Below, piece after piece: positions 32,858 through 41,224 of a DNA stretch of 52,700 nt. Each line of letters starts with the position of its first letter. The first letter of the stretch is position 1. Below the pieces are notes generated by a model. That model ran no database searches. It saw only the letters and a program-made list of their open reading frames with translations, and was not told the DNA's origin. Position numbers and translations under genes: made by a program. The stretch is from Winogradskyella sp. GTDB lineage: Bacteria; Bacteroidota; Bacteroidia; Flavobacteriales; Flavobacteriaceae. The stretch covers positions 1-52,700 of the forward strand of contig SHBX01000019.1 in NCBI GenBank assembly GCA_004211785.1, given 5' to 3'.

Positions 32858-34153
32858 TTATTTTGAAATTGATTTAGTTGTCTTTTTTTGTTTTTGTAAC
32901 ATGATATAATTTGTTGCAAAAAAACCACCACCAACACCTACAAATAGTAATCCACGTAAAACAAAAGACATATCGGTATCAAAAAAACGACAAACGATAA
33001 GTGAAGTTATAATCAGTAACCCATAATTAAGGACTCCAAAATGAAATCTATCCGCTCCAATCTTTATGGCATTTACACCCAAGACTAAGAGTAAAACATT
33101 AATTAATACTAGCGGAATTACTTCATCTGTTTGAGCTACAGAAAATAACAGTACAAAAACAAAGAACACAATTTGAAATAAGCTAAAATCATTATTCTTT
33201 TCTTTTTGAGTTGTTCTGTAAACTAATAGACCTGCAGACACGAATAGCAACACTGCAATTGCTGCTTCTTGAGGACTGAAAACAAATTCACTTCGAAAGA
33301 TATCATTCCAAATCCATTTGAAACTTGTAATCAAGAGTGTAATAACTGTTCCTAAAGAACCAATGATAAGATAACCGTTTCGTCTTAATTTTTGATTATA
33401 AAATAATTTAAGCTTGCCTATATTATAAAAAACTCCAAACAACAATACATACATCAAAAACCCAAAACCACTATGAGTCTCAGTAAAAGCACCAAGAACT
33501 GTGACCAGACTTAAAGGAAACAACCAATTACAAATAGAAGCAAAATTGAAATCTTTCTTGGATTTTATAAGCTTAAAATATTGAGGTATTAATGCTATAA
33601 CCATTAATAAATACCACCAAGGTGTATGACTGCTCGAGAAATATCCGTAGCCGTAATTACAACCATAATAAGTTGCAAACACCAAGCACAAGAATACTAA
33701 CGTATTTGATTTTAGTATGTAAACTAACGGTATACATAACAAAGTCCAGGTAAGCAAGTAACTACTTAAATCACCAGGTATATTATAGATTTGACTCACC
33801 AAACCTATAGATGAGCCAACTGCAAAAAACAAAAACGTTCCTGAAGCTTCAACCCAAGACTTGCCTTTTACTTTAAATAGCGAATACCCAACAAAAAACT
33901 GGCCAATAAGCAAAGGTGCAAATGCCAATATCGTTTTCATTAATCTTGAAAAGTCGTCCCAATTGTGAGCTAATATGAGTATAATTCCTAAACCAACCAA
34001 AGCAGCACCTATTACACCAAAAATGGTAAATAGTCGATTTGGTTTTTCTTCGTTTTTTGATGCATAAAACGTTTCAATACGCTTTACTGTATCTTGATTA
34101 ATCACTTCATTGTCGAGAAGCAATTGTATTTCTTTTTGAAATTTTGAAGTCAT
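32858..34153 (-). CDS. DUF2157 multi-pass membrane protein
   Basis: This 431-residue protein has an N-terminal cytoplasmic helix bundle (QLLDNEVINQDTVKRIETFY) followed by about 12 hydrophobic helices starting near residue 45 (LFTIFGVIGAALVGLGIILILAH in pieces). This is the DUF2157 layout. Its tail is basic (QKQKKTTKSISK). It forms a two-gene unit with the GDYXXLXY gene, a conserved pairing in many bacteria. The function has not been established to my knowledge; a membrane complex of the two is likely. Confidence 0.88.
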   Translation of the reverse strand: MTSKFQKEIQLLLDNEVINQDTVKRIETFYASKNEEKPNRLFTIFGVIGAALVGLGIILILAHNWDDFSRLMKTILAFAPLLIGQFFVGYSLFKVKGKSWVEASGTFLFFAVGSSIGLVSQIYNIPGDLSSYLLTWTLLCIPLVYILKSNTLVFLCLVFATYYGCNYGYGYFSSSHTPWWYLLMVIALIPQYFKLIKSKKDFNFASICNWLFPLSLVTVLGAFTETHSGFGFLMYVLLFGVFYNIGKLKLFYNQKLRRNGYLIIGSLGTVITLLITSFKWIWNDIFRSEFVFSPQEAAIAVLLFVSAGLLVYRTTQKEKNNDFSLFQIVFFVFVLLFSVAQTDEVIPLVLINVLLLVLGVNAIKIGADRFHFGVLNYGLLIITSLIVCRFFDTDMSFVLRGLLFVGVGGGFFATNYIMLQKQKKTTKSISK

Positions 34154-34197
34154 AAATTATATTTCTTTTGATTAAAAATAGGTATAATTCTATATTT

Positions 34198-34236
34198 AAA
34201 ACCTCGCAACATTCAATCAAATTGTTACGAGGTTTT
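34198..34236 (-). terminator. Terminator of the small membrane-protein operon
   Basis: AAAACCTCGCAACA and TGTTACGAGGTTTT form a stem with one mismatch around an 11-base loop. On the minus strand it follows the stop at 34257 and ends in TTTT, and it separates this operon from the DUF2157 gene. Confidence 0.75.
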
Positions 34237-34256
34237 TGGTTGCTAACTACCAATCA

Positions 34257-34736
34257 TCAAAACAGAAAAATCATATATATGATAATGCCTTCAGCTATAC
34301 CAGTAACTATAGACATGCCTAAAATATCCTTAATCTTACTTCTTAGAAAAAACACCATACTTAAAATAGCTATTATTCCAGCAAGAAGAATTTCTAATGC
34401 ATCAATTACTGAGAGCAAATATGTAATTCCGGTAAAACCAATAGTAATAGCAAGGGTCAATAACCCAAATTTTATGATTTCTTGTTTTGTATAGTTTCCT
34501 TCAATAAAACCTTTACGTAAATCTCGTAAAATTGAAAGAATGAAAAGTAACGGCACTACCGATAAAAAAGGTGCAAAAATCACCTTAATACCCTTTACTA
34601 CAGTTAAATGATTGTAAAAGAAAAAAGCAATCGCTGTAAAAGCTAATAGCCCAGCAACAATAATAGTCTGAAACGTAAATAACAATTCTCTTTTTTCGGA
34701 ATTTGTTTGATTTTTTTGTGGTTTGATGATATTCAT
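34257..34736 (-). CDS. Small multi-pass membrane protein, function unknown
   Basis: This 159-residue protein has about four predicted transmembrane helices (TIIVAGLLAFTAIAFFFY near 30, FLSVVPLLFILSIL near 62, FGLLTLAITIGFTGITYLL near 95, then IIAILSMVFFL and a final IIIYMIFLF). The cytoplasmic N-terminus is polar (MNIIKPQKNQTNSEKRE). No family is recognised. It is the last gene of a unit with two other small membrane proteins and ends at a terminator. Confidence 0.7.
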   Translation of the reverse strand: MNIIKPQKNQTNSEKRELLFTFQTIIVAGLLAFTAIAFFFYNHLTVVKGIKVIFAPFLSVVPLLFILSILRDLRKGFIEGNYTKQEIIKFGLLTLAITIGFTGITYLLSVIDALEILLAGIIAILSMVFFLRSKIKDILGMSIVTGIAEGIIIYMIFLF

Positions 34737-34782
34737 AATTTTTAATTTAGTGCTGAAAACCTTCAGCAGTTATTGATGATTT

Positions 34783-35250
34783 TTAAGCAGATAAAAAGAA
34801 TATATGTATTGCAAGAGCCATGAGCACTCCACTTAAAATACCATTGGCTCTTAAATTGTTATACAACAAAAAATTAAACACATAAGAGCTAATTGTTGTT
34901 GAGTTAATTAAATGTGCGAGTATTAAAGAATCTTCCAATTTTCTTTGTGTAAGAAGCTCAAAAAATTGCAATAAAAGTATAGTTCCAATTACTGTCATTA
35001 TTAAAAAATTCACAGCAGGTCTTTGATGTTTTGCTTTATAAGCATCTGTATTCTCTGGCAAAAAATTTTCTATTGCAACAAGTCTAACAAAGAATAGAAC
35101 AGGAATAGGAAACAAAACCGATGCAATAATTTTTACAACATCTTTAAGCGTTTTTATTTCGTCATATCCCAAAAAAACGAGATATATAAAAACAACTACA
35201 GAAACCCCAGTTGTGACAAAAAAAGCAGTATTAAGATTTTTTTGCTTCAT
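34783..35250 (-). CDS. Small four-helix membrane protein, function unknown
   Basis: This 155-residue protein has four hydrophobic segments (residues about 8-27, 38-55, 78-97, 125-150). The loop between the second and third carries a basic PENTDAYKAKHQRPAVNF. I recognise no family. It starts 1 base after the stop of a 51-residue membrane protein and lies 46 bases upstream of the next, so the three are likely one transcription unit. It may be a subunit of a small membrane complex, but this rests on gene order only. Confidence 0.7.
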   Translation of the reverse strand: MKQKNLNTAFFVTTGVSVVVFIYLVFLGYDEIKTLKDVVKIIASVLFPIPVLFFVRLVAIENFLPENTDAYKAKHQRPAVNFLIMTVIGTILLLQFFELLTQRKLEDSLILAHLINSTTISSYVFNFLLYNNLRANGILSGVLMALAIHIFFLSA

Positions 35251-35251
35251 C

Positions 35252-35407
35252 CTAATACTTCATCCAATTAATAGTCCAAGAACTATAAAAATACTCTAGT
35301 AGATTATTTACATAAGATTTTAGATAAGCTGTAGATAGAATAAAAATGATAAAAACCAGACCTAGTTTAATAGTATATACACGATTAAGGTTTAATTCAC
35401 AATTCAT
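35252..35407 (-). CDS. 51-residue single-pass membrane protein
   Basis: Reading the minus strand from the ATG at 35407 gives MNCELNLNRVYTIKL, a hydrophobic helix GLVFIIFILSTAYL (about 16-29), then LKSYVNNLLEYFYSSW and a TAG stop. It ends 1 base before the ATG of the next membrane protein gene. That tight spacing, together with the membrane helix, is the argument for a real gene. No homologue comes to mind. Confidence 0.55.
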   Translation of the reverse strand: MNCELNLNRVYTIKLGLVFIIFILSTAYLKSYVNNLLEYFYSSWTINWMKY

Positions 35408-35558
35408 GATACTTTGTTTTGATGATTACAAGACAAAAGTGCAATCAAAACCAGTAGTACAAAAATTAAATTTCCTTAAAAACTTACGATATATTTAAGT
35501 ATAATTATTAATTAAATACTATTTTTATTGAATAATTCTGATATTTAATTACGATTAA

Positions 35559-37055
35559 ATGATAGACATTAATTCTATAATAAAAACCTTAAGCAGTAAA
35601 GACAAGTATGATTTCACCGTCTATCTAGATCGAAAGAACAAGCGTAATGATACTAAAAACATTCAACTATTTAAGTTATTAGCCGAAGGAGAAACTAACT
35701 CTAATATAATTTGCAGAAAGCTTTATAATTCGGATAATAAAAATGCGTATCACGGCTTGAGGAAGCGATTATTTGATAGTCTTATAGATTTTACCGCAAA
35801 CAAAAATCTTGAGGACGAAAACTCTATAGATATACAAATCATAAAATACATATTGGCATCAAGAACGTTCTTACTTCAAAAAAACTTCTCTACTGCCTAC
35901 AAACTTTTAGACAAAGCAGAACAATTGGCGGACGAAGATTCATTATTCCCAATTCTTAATGAAATCTACCACACTAAAATTCAGTATGCGCCCGACTACC
36001 CAAAAGTAGATTTAGAAGACCTCATAAGAAAACAAAACGAAAATCGAAAAAAGCATCATTTAGAAGACCAATTGAATACGGTATATTCAAAATTAAAATC
36101 AGTTTTACATCTTATCAGCTATGAAAGGAAAATTGTCGATTTCGAAACAATTTTAGAACAAACTCTAAAGGGTTCCGATATTAAATTAAACGAGTCCCTT
36201 TCTTTTAAATCGCTCTATCAAATTTTAGCAATAGCCAACATATCTGCATTTATTACAACACGTTACTTTGAAATTGAAGATTTTGTTTTAAAAAGCTATG
36301 ATATACTTAAAAACAAAAAAGAAACAAATAAACAACTCTACTATCAGATACAAATCGTTTACATTATTGCAAATACACTTTTTAGAAACAAAAAATTTGA
36401 AGAATCTCTCAAATATATCAATGAGATGGAACAGCTGATGTTGCTCAAAAAAAGTGCTCATTATAAAACCTTTGTATTAAAACGCACCTTAGTAAAAGCC
36501 TTAAATCTCAACTACAGTAATTCTGCCAAAGAAGCGATATTAATTACTAAAGACAGCATCACAAAAAAACATAATGACATAGAAGCTTTACTAGACCTAC
36601 ATCTATCATTACTGATGTTCTATTTTCAACAGAATGATTTAAATAATGCAAAATCAATTGTATCAAAATTTTACCATACTGATAATTGGTACATCGAAAA
36701 AGCAGGAATAGATTGGGTAATTAAAAAAAATCTTGCTGAGCTATTATTATATATCGAGCTAAGTGATGAAGACCTCTTCTATTCGAGATTAAAAAGCTTT
36801 AAGCGATTATACACAAAACATCTTAAGAACACAAATCAAACCCGTATTCTTACTTTTCTGAATTTCGCAGAAGGTTATTACAAAAACTCTCAAATAGCAT
36901 CAACTAAAAACTTTAAAAGTAAAGTTGAAGAAGGTTTTAAATGGACACAAACTCACGAGGAAGATATTTTTGTGATAAGCTTTTATGCTTGGTTAAAAAG
37001 CAAAATAGAACATAAACCTTTATACGAAACCACATTAGAACTTGTTAAAAAATAG
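35559..37055 (+). CDS. Helical-repeat cytoplasmic protein, function unknown
   Basis: This 498-residue protein has no signal peptide. From about residue 95 onward it is built of paired helices resembling TPR repeats (NFSTAYKLLDKAEQLADED, KKFEESLKYINEMEQLML, NDLNNAKSIVSKFYHTDN). The N-terminal 95 residues (IKTLSSKDKYDFTVYLDRKN, YHGLRKRLFDSLIDF) look like a separate helical domain of a type frequent in Flavobacteriia. It is probably a scaffold or adaptor. It is monocistronic by spacing: 146 bases separate it from the next gene. Confidence 0.7.
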   Translation: MIDINSIIKTLSSKDKYDFTVYLDRKNKRNDTKNIQLFKLLAEGETNSNIICRKLYNSDNKNAYHGLRKRLFDSLIDFTANKNLEDENSIDIQIIKYILASRTFLLQKNFSTAYKLLDKAEQLADEDSLFPILNEIYHTKIQYAPDYPKVDLEDLIRKQNENRKKHHLEDQLNTVYSKLKSVLHLISYERKIVDFETILEQTLKGSDIKLNESLSFKSLYQILAIANISAFITTRYFEIEDFVLKSYDILKNKKETNKQLYYQIQIVYIIANTLFRNKKFEESLKYINEMEQLMLLKKSAHYKTFVLKRTLVKALNLNYSNSAKEAILITKDSITKKHNDIEALLDLHLSLLMFYFQQNDLNNAKSIVSKFYHTDNWYIEKAGIDWVIKKNLAELLLYIELSDEDLFYSRLKSFKRLYTKHLKNTNQTRILTFLNFAEGYYKNSQIASTKNFKSKVEEGFKWTQTHEEDIFVISFYAWLKSKIEHKPLYETTLELVKK

Positions 37056-37201
37056 ATAAGTGTTAAATAATGTGTTAAAAAAAGCAGTACATTTAAACGC
37101 TTCTAATTATTAGAAGTCATAGAAAAGAACAAAATGTTTAACGAAGGTTTTTCACTTATGAAATTCCAATCAATCGATTAAAAAACAATAAAATTTAACA
37201 C

Positions 37202-37633
37202 ATGAAAAAACTATTAGTACTTGCATTAGCTCTATGTACATTTACAGGCTTTGCGCAAAAAGACAAATCAGACAAGAAAAAAGCGTTAATGGAGCGCTTA
37301 GCAAAGAATTCATCTCCGGAAGAACGTGCAGAAATGCAAACAAAGCAAATGGCTTTAAGATTAGATTTATCGCAAAAACAACAAACACAAGTTCAAGAAG
37401 TTTTGCTTGCGCATTATAAAGAAGGTAATAGCAAAATGGATATGGACAAAAAATCTCGTAAAGAGATGAGTGATGAAGAGCTTAAGAAAATTAGATCTGA
37501 AAGACTTGATTCTCAAATAGCCTTAAAAGCAAAGATGAAAACTATCCTTGATGATAAGCAATATGCCAAGTTTTCTCAAATGATGGAACGCAAAATGCAA
37601 AAAGGAAAAAGGAGAGGAAAAAGAAGAAAATAA
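37202..37633 (+). CDS. Exported helical Spy/CpxP-like protein
   Basis: This 143-residue protein has a signal peptide (LLVLALALCTFTGFAQ) and a mature part that is all charged helix. The repeated pattern MALRLDLSQKQQTQVQEVLLAH, then LKAKMKTILDDKQYAKFSQMM, is the LTxxQ-like layout of Spy/CpxP and DUF4890-type periplasmic proteins. E. coli Spy is an envelope chaperone; whether this protein does the same is unknown. The C-terminus is very basic (KMQKGKRRGKRRK). A terminator follows. Confidence 0.8.
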   Translation: MKKLLVLALALCTFTGFAQKDKSDKKKALMERLAKNSSPEERAEMQTKQMALRLDLSQKQQTQVQEVLLAHYKEGNSKMDMDKKSRKEMSDEELKKIRSERLDSQIALKAKMKTILDDKQYAKFSQMMERKMQKGKRRGKRRK

Positions 37634-37647
37634 TTCTTTTAAAAGAT

Positions 37648-37677
37648 TAAAAAGAGCGCCGATAGCGCTCTTTTTTT
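37648..37677. terminator. Bidirectional terminator between the Spy-like gene and hemL
   Basis: AAAAAGAGCGC pairs with GCGCTCTTTTTTT around CGATA. A runs before and T runs after the stem allow use by both convergent genes; it touches the hemL stop codon. Confidence 0.88.
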
Positions 37678-38965
37678 ATGCTATTCCTTTTACAAATTTC
37701 TTGACAGCTGCGATAGTCTCATCTAAATCATTATAAGATAAAGCATCTGTTATAAACCAAGTTTCAAACGCACTAGGCGCTATATAAATACCTTGATTAA
37801 GCATACTATGAAAAAATGTTTTAAACGTTTCGTTATTTCCTTTAGCTGCAGTATCAAAGTCACTAACTTTTCCTTCATCAAAATGAACAGAAATCATGGA
37901 ACCTACTCTATTAATAGTATATTCAATATTAAATTCATCCAACACTTTAGCAATACCTTTATGCAAATACAGCGTTTTCTCATCAAGGCGTTTAAATAAG
38001 TTTTCATCAGAATTAATAGCCTTCAGCATTGCTAAACCAGCTGCCATAGCCAATGGATTTCCGCTTAAAGTTCCTGCTTGATAAACTGGCCCTAATGGTG
38101 CTAAATAATTCATTATTTCATTTCTAGCTGCAAAAGCACCAACTGGCAAACCTCCACCGATTACTTTACCAAAGCATACAATATCTGCATTAACATTATA
38201 CAATTCTTGTGCGCCACCTTTAGCTAATCTAAAACCGGTCATAACTTCATCAAAAATTAATAGAATATTATTAGAATCGCAAAGTAGCCTCAACGCCTCT
38301 AAAAACCCTTTTTTAGGAGGAATACAACCCATATTACCTGCTACAGGTTCAATAATTATTGCTGCAATTTTATTAGAATTTGCCTCAATAAGCTGCTTTA
38401 CATTTTCTATATTATTATAATCCGCAAGTAATGTATCTTTTGCTGTACCCTGAGTAACTCCAGGACTGTTTGGTGTTCCAAAAGTTGCACCACCACTTCC
38501 TGCAGCGATTAGAAAAGCATCGCTATGTCCATGATAACAACCTGAAAATTTTATGATTTTATCTCTACCTGTAAATCCTCGCGCCAATCTAATAGCACTC
38601 ATACAAGCTTCTGTTCCAGAATTTACAAATCTAATTTTATCAATATTTGGGACCATTGACACAGCCAATTCTGCAATCTCTGTTTCTATGGCTGTTGGCA
38701 TCCCGAATGAAGTACCAGACTCTGCTTTAGCCTTTACTGCTTCAACAACTGGTCCAAAAGCATGACCCAACAACATCGGACCCCAAGAGTTTATATAATC
38801 GATATAACGATTTCCATCTTCGTCGTAAACGTAAGCTCCTTTAGCAGATTTTGCAAAAATCGGGGTTCCACCAACACCTTTGAAAGCTCTAACAGGCGAA
38901 TTTACGCCTCCAGGAATGACCTCTTGGGCTTCTTTAAAAAGCGCACTGCTTCTTTGATATAACAT
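37676..38965 (-). CDS. hemL: Glutamate-1-semialdehyde 2,1-aminomutase
   Basis: HemL converts glutamate-1-semialdehyde to 5-aminolevulinate, the committed precursor of haem in the C5 pathway, using PLP in the cytoplasm. The 429-residue protein has the family length. Signatures include [14 protein letters not shown] at the start, [16 protein letters not shown] (about 115-130), [22 protein letters not shown] (about 237-246) and the PLP lysine K267 in CFGKVIGGG. It lies 4 bases downstream of the glucosaminidase gene and is probably cotranscribed with it. The other haem genes are not in the window. Confidence 0.97.
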   Translation of the reverse strand: MLYQRSSALFKEAQEVIPGGVNSPVRAFKGVGGTPIFAKSAKGAYVYDEDGNRYIDYINSWGPMLLGHAFGPVVEAVKAKAESGTSFGMPTAIETEIAELAVSMVPNIDKIRFVNSGTEACMSAIRLARGFTGRDKIIKFSGCYHGHSDAFLIAAGSGGATFGTPNSPGVTQGTAKDTLLADYNNIENVKQLIEANSNKIAAIIIEPVAGNMGCIPPKKGFLEALRLLCDSNNILLIFDEVMTGFRLAKGGAQELYNVNADIVCFGKVIGGGLPVGAFAARNEIMNYLAPLGPVYQAGTLSGNPLAMAAGLAMLKAINSDENLFKRLDEKTLYLHKGIAKVLDEFNIEYTINRVGSMISVHFDEGKVSDFDTAAKGNNETFKTFFHSMLNQGIYIAPSAFETWFITDALSYNDLDETIAAVKKFVKGIA

Positions 38966-38969
38966 AAAC

Positions 38970-39782
38970 TTATTCTGATTTTATAATCAAGACCTGACCA
39001 ATGGTTAAGTCATTAGATGTTAAACTATTTTTTTGTTTTATAGCATCTACCGTTACACTATATCTCCTACTCAAGGAATATAATGTATCTCCTTTGATAA
39101 CCGTATGAGATATCGACTCTGTAGCTTTATTTTTATTCTTTCTTTTAGTATTTCCTAATACTTGTTTATCATATTTATAAAGCTCATAGCGCTCAATAAG
39201 ACTAATCAATTTTTGGGGATACTTTCTATCAGTAGCATAACCCGCAGCTCTCAAACCTCTCGCCCAACTTTTGTAATCATTAGGTTTTAGTTTAAATAAA
39301 CTCGCATAACGTTTTCTACCCGTCAAAAAGTCTGAATGGTCTTTATATGAGGTTGAAGCGGCTTTATATTTTCTAAAACATTCTTGAGAACGATCATCAT
39401 CATGATAGATTTTTGAACCTTTCCATCCGTGACATTTTATTCCAAAATGATTATTGGCTTCTTTTGCCAAACGTCCATTTCCTGAACCCGATTCCAAAAT
39501 ACCTTGTGCTAAAGTAATACTCGCTGGAATTTTTGAAGTGCGCATTTCTGTCATTGCAATATCAGCAAAAGTATCTATATAGGTATCAACAGAAGTTCTC
39601 TTTCTTGACGGTTTTTCTATAGGTTCTGATGGCTTTTCAGTTGGAGTTTCTTTAGGTTCGTCTTTAACTACAACTTCTTTAGTCTCCTTTTTAGTCTTCT
39701 CTTTTTTGGTAACTATTCCTTTTTTAGGACCGCAAGCCAAAACAAAAGAGGATAAAATTATTAATAAAATTCTTTTTTTCAT
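38970..39782 (-). CDS. Glucosaminidase (LytG/FlgJ-like) lipoprotein with LysM domain
   Basis: This 270-residue lipoprotein (signal ILSSFVLAC, Cys 17) has a charged Lys/Glu/Pro linker (about 20-62). A mannosyl-glycoprotein endo-beta-N-acetylglucosaminidase-like domain follows (about 65-205, with the catalytic Glu E97 in [10 protein letters not shown] and [12 protein letters not shown]), then one C-terminal LysM domain (about 224-268, [16 protein letters not shown]). It should bind and cut the glycan strands of peptidoglycan in the periplasm. It sits directly between the desulfhydrase-like gene (0-base gap) and hemL, in one unit. Confidence 0.93.
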   Translation of the reverse strand: MKKRILLIILSSFVLACGPKKGIVTKKEKTKKETKEVVVKDEPKETPTEKPSEPIEKPSRKRTSVDTYIDTFADIAMTEMRTSKIPASITLAQGILESGSGNGRLAKEANNHFGIKCHGWKGSKIYHDDDRSQECFRKYKAASTSYKDHSDFLTGRKRYASLFKLKPNDYKSWARGLRAAGYATDRKYPQKLISLIERYELYKYDKQVLGNTKRKNKNKATESISHTVIKGDTLYSLSRRYSVTVDAIKQKNSLTSNDLTIGQVLIIKSE

Positions 39783-40682
39783 TTACACTTTGATTAAGGG
39801 CATTGATTTGTTTTTTAATCGTTGATTCATCCCTTCAATACCTTGAAGTCCTCCAGTATGAATTATCAAAATTTTTGAATTGCTCTCAAACCAATCTTTG
39901 GCAATCATATCTATAATTCCAAATAGCATTTTACCTGTATATATAGGATCTAGTTGTATATTATATTTGGATTTAAAATCATTAATAAACGTGACTAGTC
40001 GCTCATTTATTTTAGCATATCCACCAAAATGATAATCACTGATTAGCTGCCAATTTTCCTTATTTGCAAATTTACTAATTTCTTGATTTAAAAAATCACC
40101 CTTTAATACAGGAAAACCCAATATTTTCTGACGCTCTTCAGAAGCATTTATGAGTCCTGAAATTGTTCCACCAGTGCCAACACAAGTACATATATAGTTG
40201 TATTGTGAATCTTCAGAATCGAGTATCTCCTCGCATCCTTTAACAGCCAAATGATTTGTGCCACCTTCAGGAATTAAATAGAAACTACCAAATTGATTTC
40301 TCAAATCATTTCTATATGCTTCAGATGTTTTTTTTCTATAATCTTCACGGGAAATAAAATGAAATTGCATTCCGTTTTCTTTAGCAAATCTTAAAGTCGG
40401 ATTAGCCTCAATTTTAGATCTTAATTCTTCTCCTCTAATAACACCAATAGTCTTAAAACCAAGACTCTTACCAGCATAAGCTGTGACTGCAATATGATTA
40501 GAAAACGCGCCGCCAAAAGTCAGAAGCGTGTCTTTATTCTGATGTTTTGCTTCAGCTAAATTATACTTAAGCTTTCTGTATTTATTTCCAGAAATTAAAG
40601 GATGAATCAAATCTTCACGCTTTATAAAGACTTGAATATCTTTATCATTTTCAATATGAATTTGCTGTATCTCTGACTTCAT
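39783..40682 (-). CDS. PLP-dependent D-cysteine desulfhydrase / ACC deaminase family enzyme
   Basis: This 299-residue fold-type II PLP enzyme opens with REDLIHPLISGNKYRKLKYNL in pieces, where K34 of SGNK is the PLP-binding lysine. FGGAFSNHI (about 57-65) is the phosphate or substrate loop, and ICTCVGTGGTISG and ILIIHTGGLQG are the glycine-rich loops. Family members remove sulfide and ammonia from D-cysteine or open 1-aminocyclopropane-1-carboxylate. Sequence alone does not settle which; short flavobacterial proteins of this kind are usually annotated loosely. The stop codon abuts the next gene's start. Confidence 0.88.
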   Translation of the reverse strand: MKSEIQQIHIENDKDIQVFIKREDLIHPLISGNKYRKLKYNLAEAKHQNKDTLLTFGGAFSNHIAVTAYAGKSLGFKTIGVIRGEELRSKIEANPTLRFAKENGMQFHFISREDYRKKTSEAYRNDLRNQFGSFYLIPEGGTNHLAVKGCEEILDSEDSQYNYICTCVGTGGTISGLINASEERQKILGFPVLKGDFLNQEISKFANKENWQLISDYHFGGYAKINERLVTFINDFKSKYNIQLDPIYTGKMLFGIIDMIAKDWFESNSKILIIHTGGLQGIEGMNQRLKNKSMPLIKV

Positions 40683-40689
40683 TTCGGTT

Positions 40690-41013
40690 TCAAAAATAAT
40701 GTATAAAATTCCAAAACGGTCGCTTTTTCAGAAACTTCAAGTCACTTTCATTTTTATAAGCTTCTTTTTCAAAAGAAATAGATAAATAGGCCTGTTTCCA
40801 ATTTTTTAATTTAATAAGTCTAATCAAAAATTCAATGACGTAAATCAAGTAAAATAAAACTATTAATAACTCTATTTGCTGCCTAAGATGAATCTTCTCA
40901 TGATTGATTAAAGTTTTATTTAGAGCTAAATCCTTTCGTTTTAAAAAAATAAACGGAAACAAAGTCAAACCTAAATAGCCATTGGGCACTATATATTTCG
41001 AAATCAATATCAC
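40690..41013 (-). CDS. Small membrane protein with an HExxH-like motif
   Basis: This 107-residue protein starts at GTG (41013). It has one strong hydrophobic segment (LLIVLFYLIYVIEFLI, about 50-65), preceded by INHEKIHLRQQIELL, in which HEKIH (about 38-42) fits a gluzincin-type zinc site similar to M56-like membrane peptidases. At this length it is a minimal domain; the third zinc ligand may be the later Glu in FEKEAYKNE. It lies 7 bases upstream of the desulfhydrase-like gene. Peptidase activity is unproven. Confidence 0.65.
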   Translation of the reverse strand: MILISKYIVPNGYLGLTLFPFIFLKRKDLALNKTLINHEKIHLRQQIELLIVLFYLIYVIEFLIRLIKLKNWKQAYLSISFEKEAYKNESDLKFLKKRPFWNFIHYF

Positions 41014-41048
41014 CTTTAATCCTATTCAAAAATCACTCCAAAATAAGC

Positions 41049-41056
41049 TATCTTTG
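41049..41056 (+). promoter_or_regulatory. Perfect -7 element just upstream of the DUF5522-hutU pair
   Basis: TATCTTTG matches TAnnTTTG exactly and ends 6 bases before the ATG at 41063. Transcription would begin at or within a few bases of the start codon, suggesting a leaderless or near-leaderless mRNA. No clear -33 element is visible. Confidence 0.5.
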
Positions 41057-41062
41057 TTTTCT

Positions 41063-41224
41063 ATGAAAAAATATGTCCCAATAGAAGATGGTGATTATTA
41101 TTTAACACCTGAAGGCTATCGCTGTTTTACAGAACAATACCACTTAAAAAGAGGTTACTGTTGTGAGAGCGGTTGCAGACATTGCCCTTACGGATTTTCA
41201 AAAGAAACATTAAAAAAAAAGTAA
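41063..41224 (+). CDS. DUF5522 family Cys-rich small protein
   Basis: This 53-residue protein has the DUF5522 pattern: DGDYYLTPEGYRCFTEQYHL followed by a Cys-rich end, GYCCESGCRHCPYGF. The four Cys and one His probably bind a metal. The frame extends back to 40982, but the ATG at 41063 gives the family start and fits the promoter at 41049. Its stop TAA shares a base with the ATG of hutU (TAATG), so translation is coupled. Role unknown. Confidence 0.85.
   Translation: MKKYVPIEDGDYYLTPEGYRCFTEQYHLKRGYCCESGCRHCPYGFSKETLKKK

Noticed and set aside
34168..34494. 108-residue plus-strand frame over the small membrane protein
   Set aside because: It is antisense to a multi-helix membrane protein, runs through a terminator and has a shadow-like composition.
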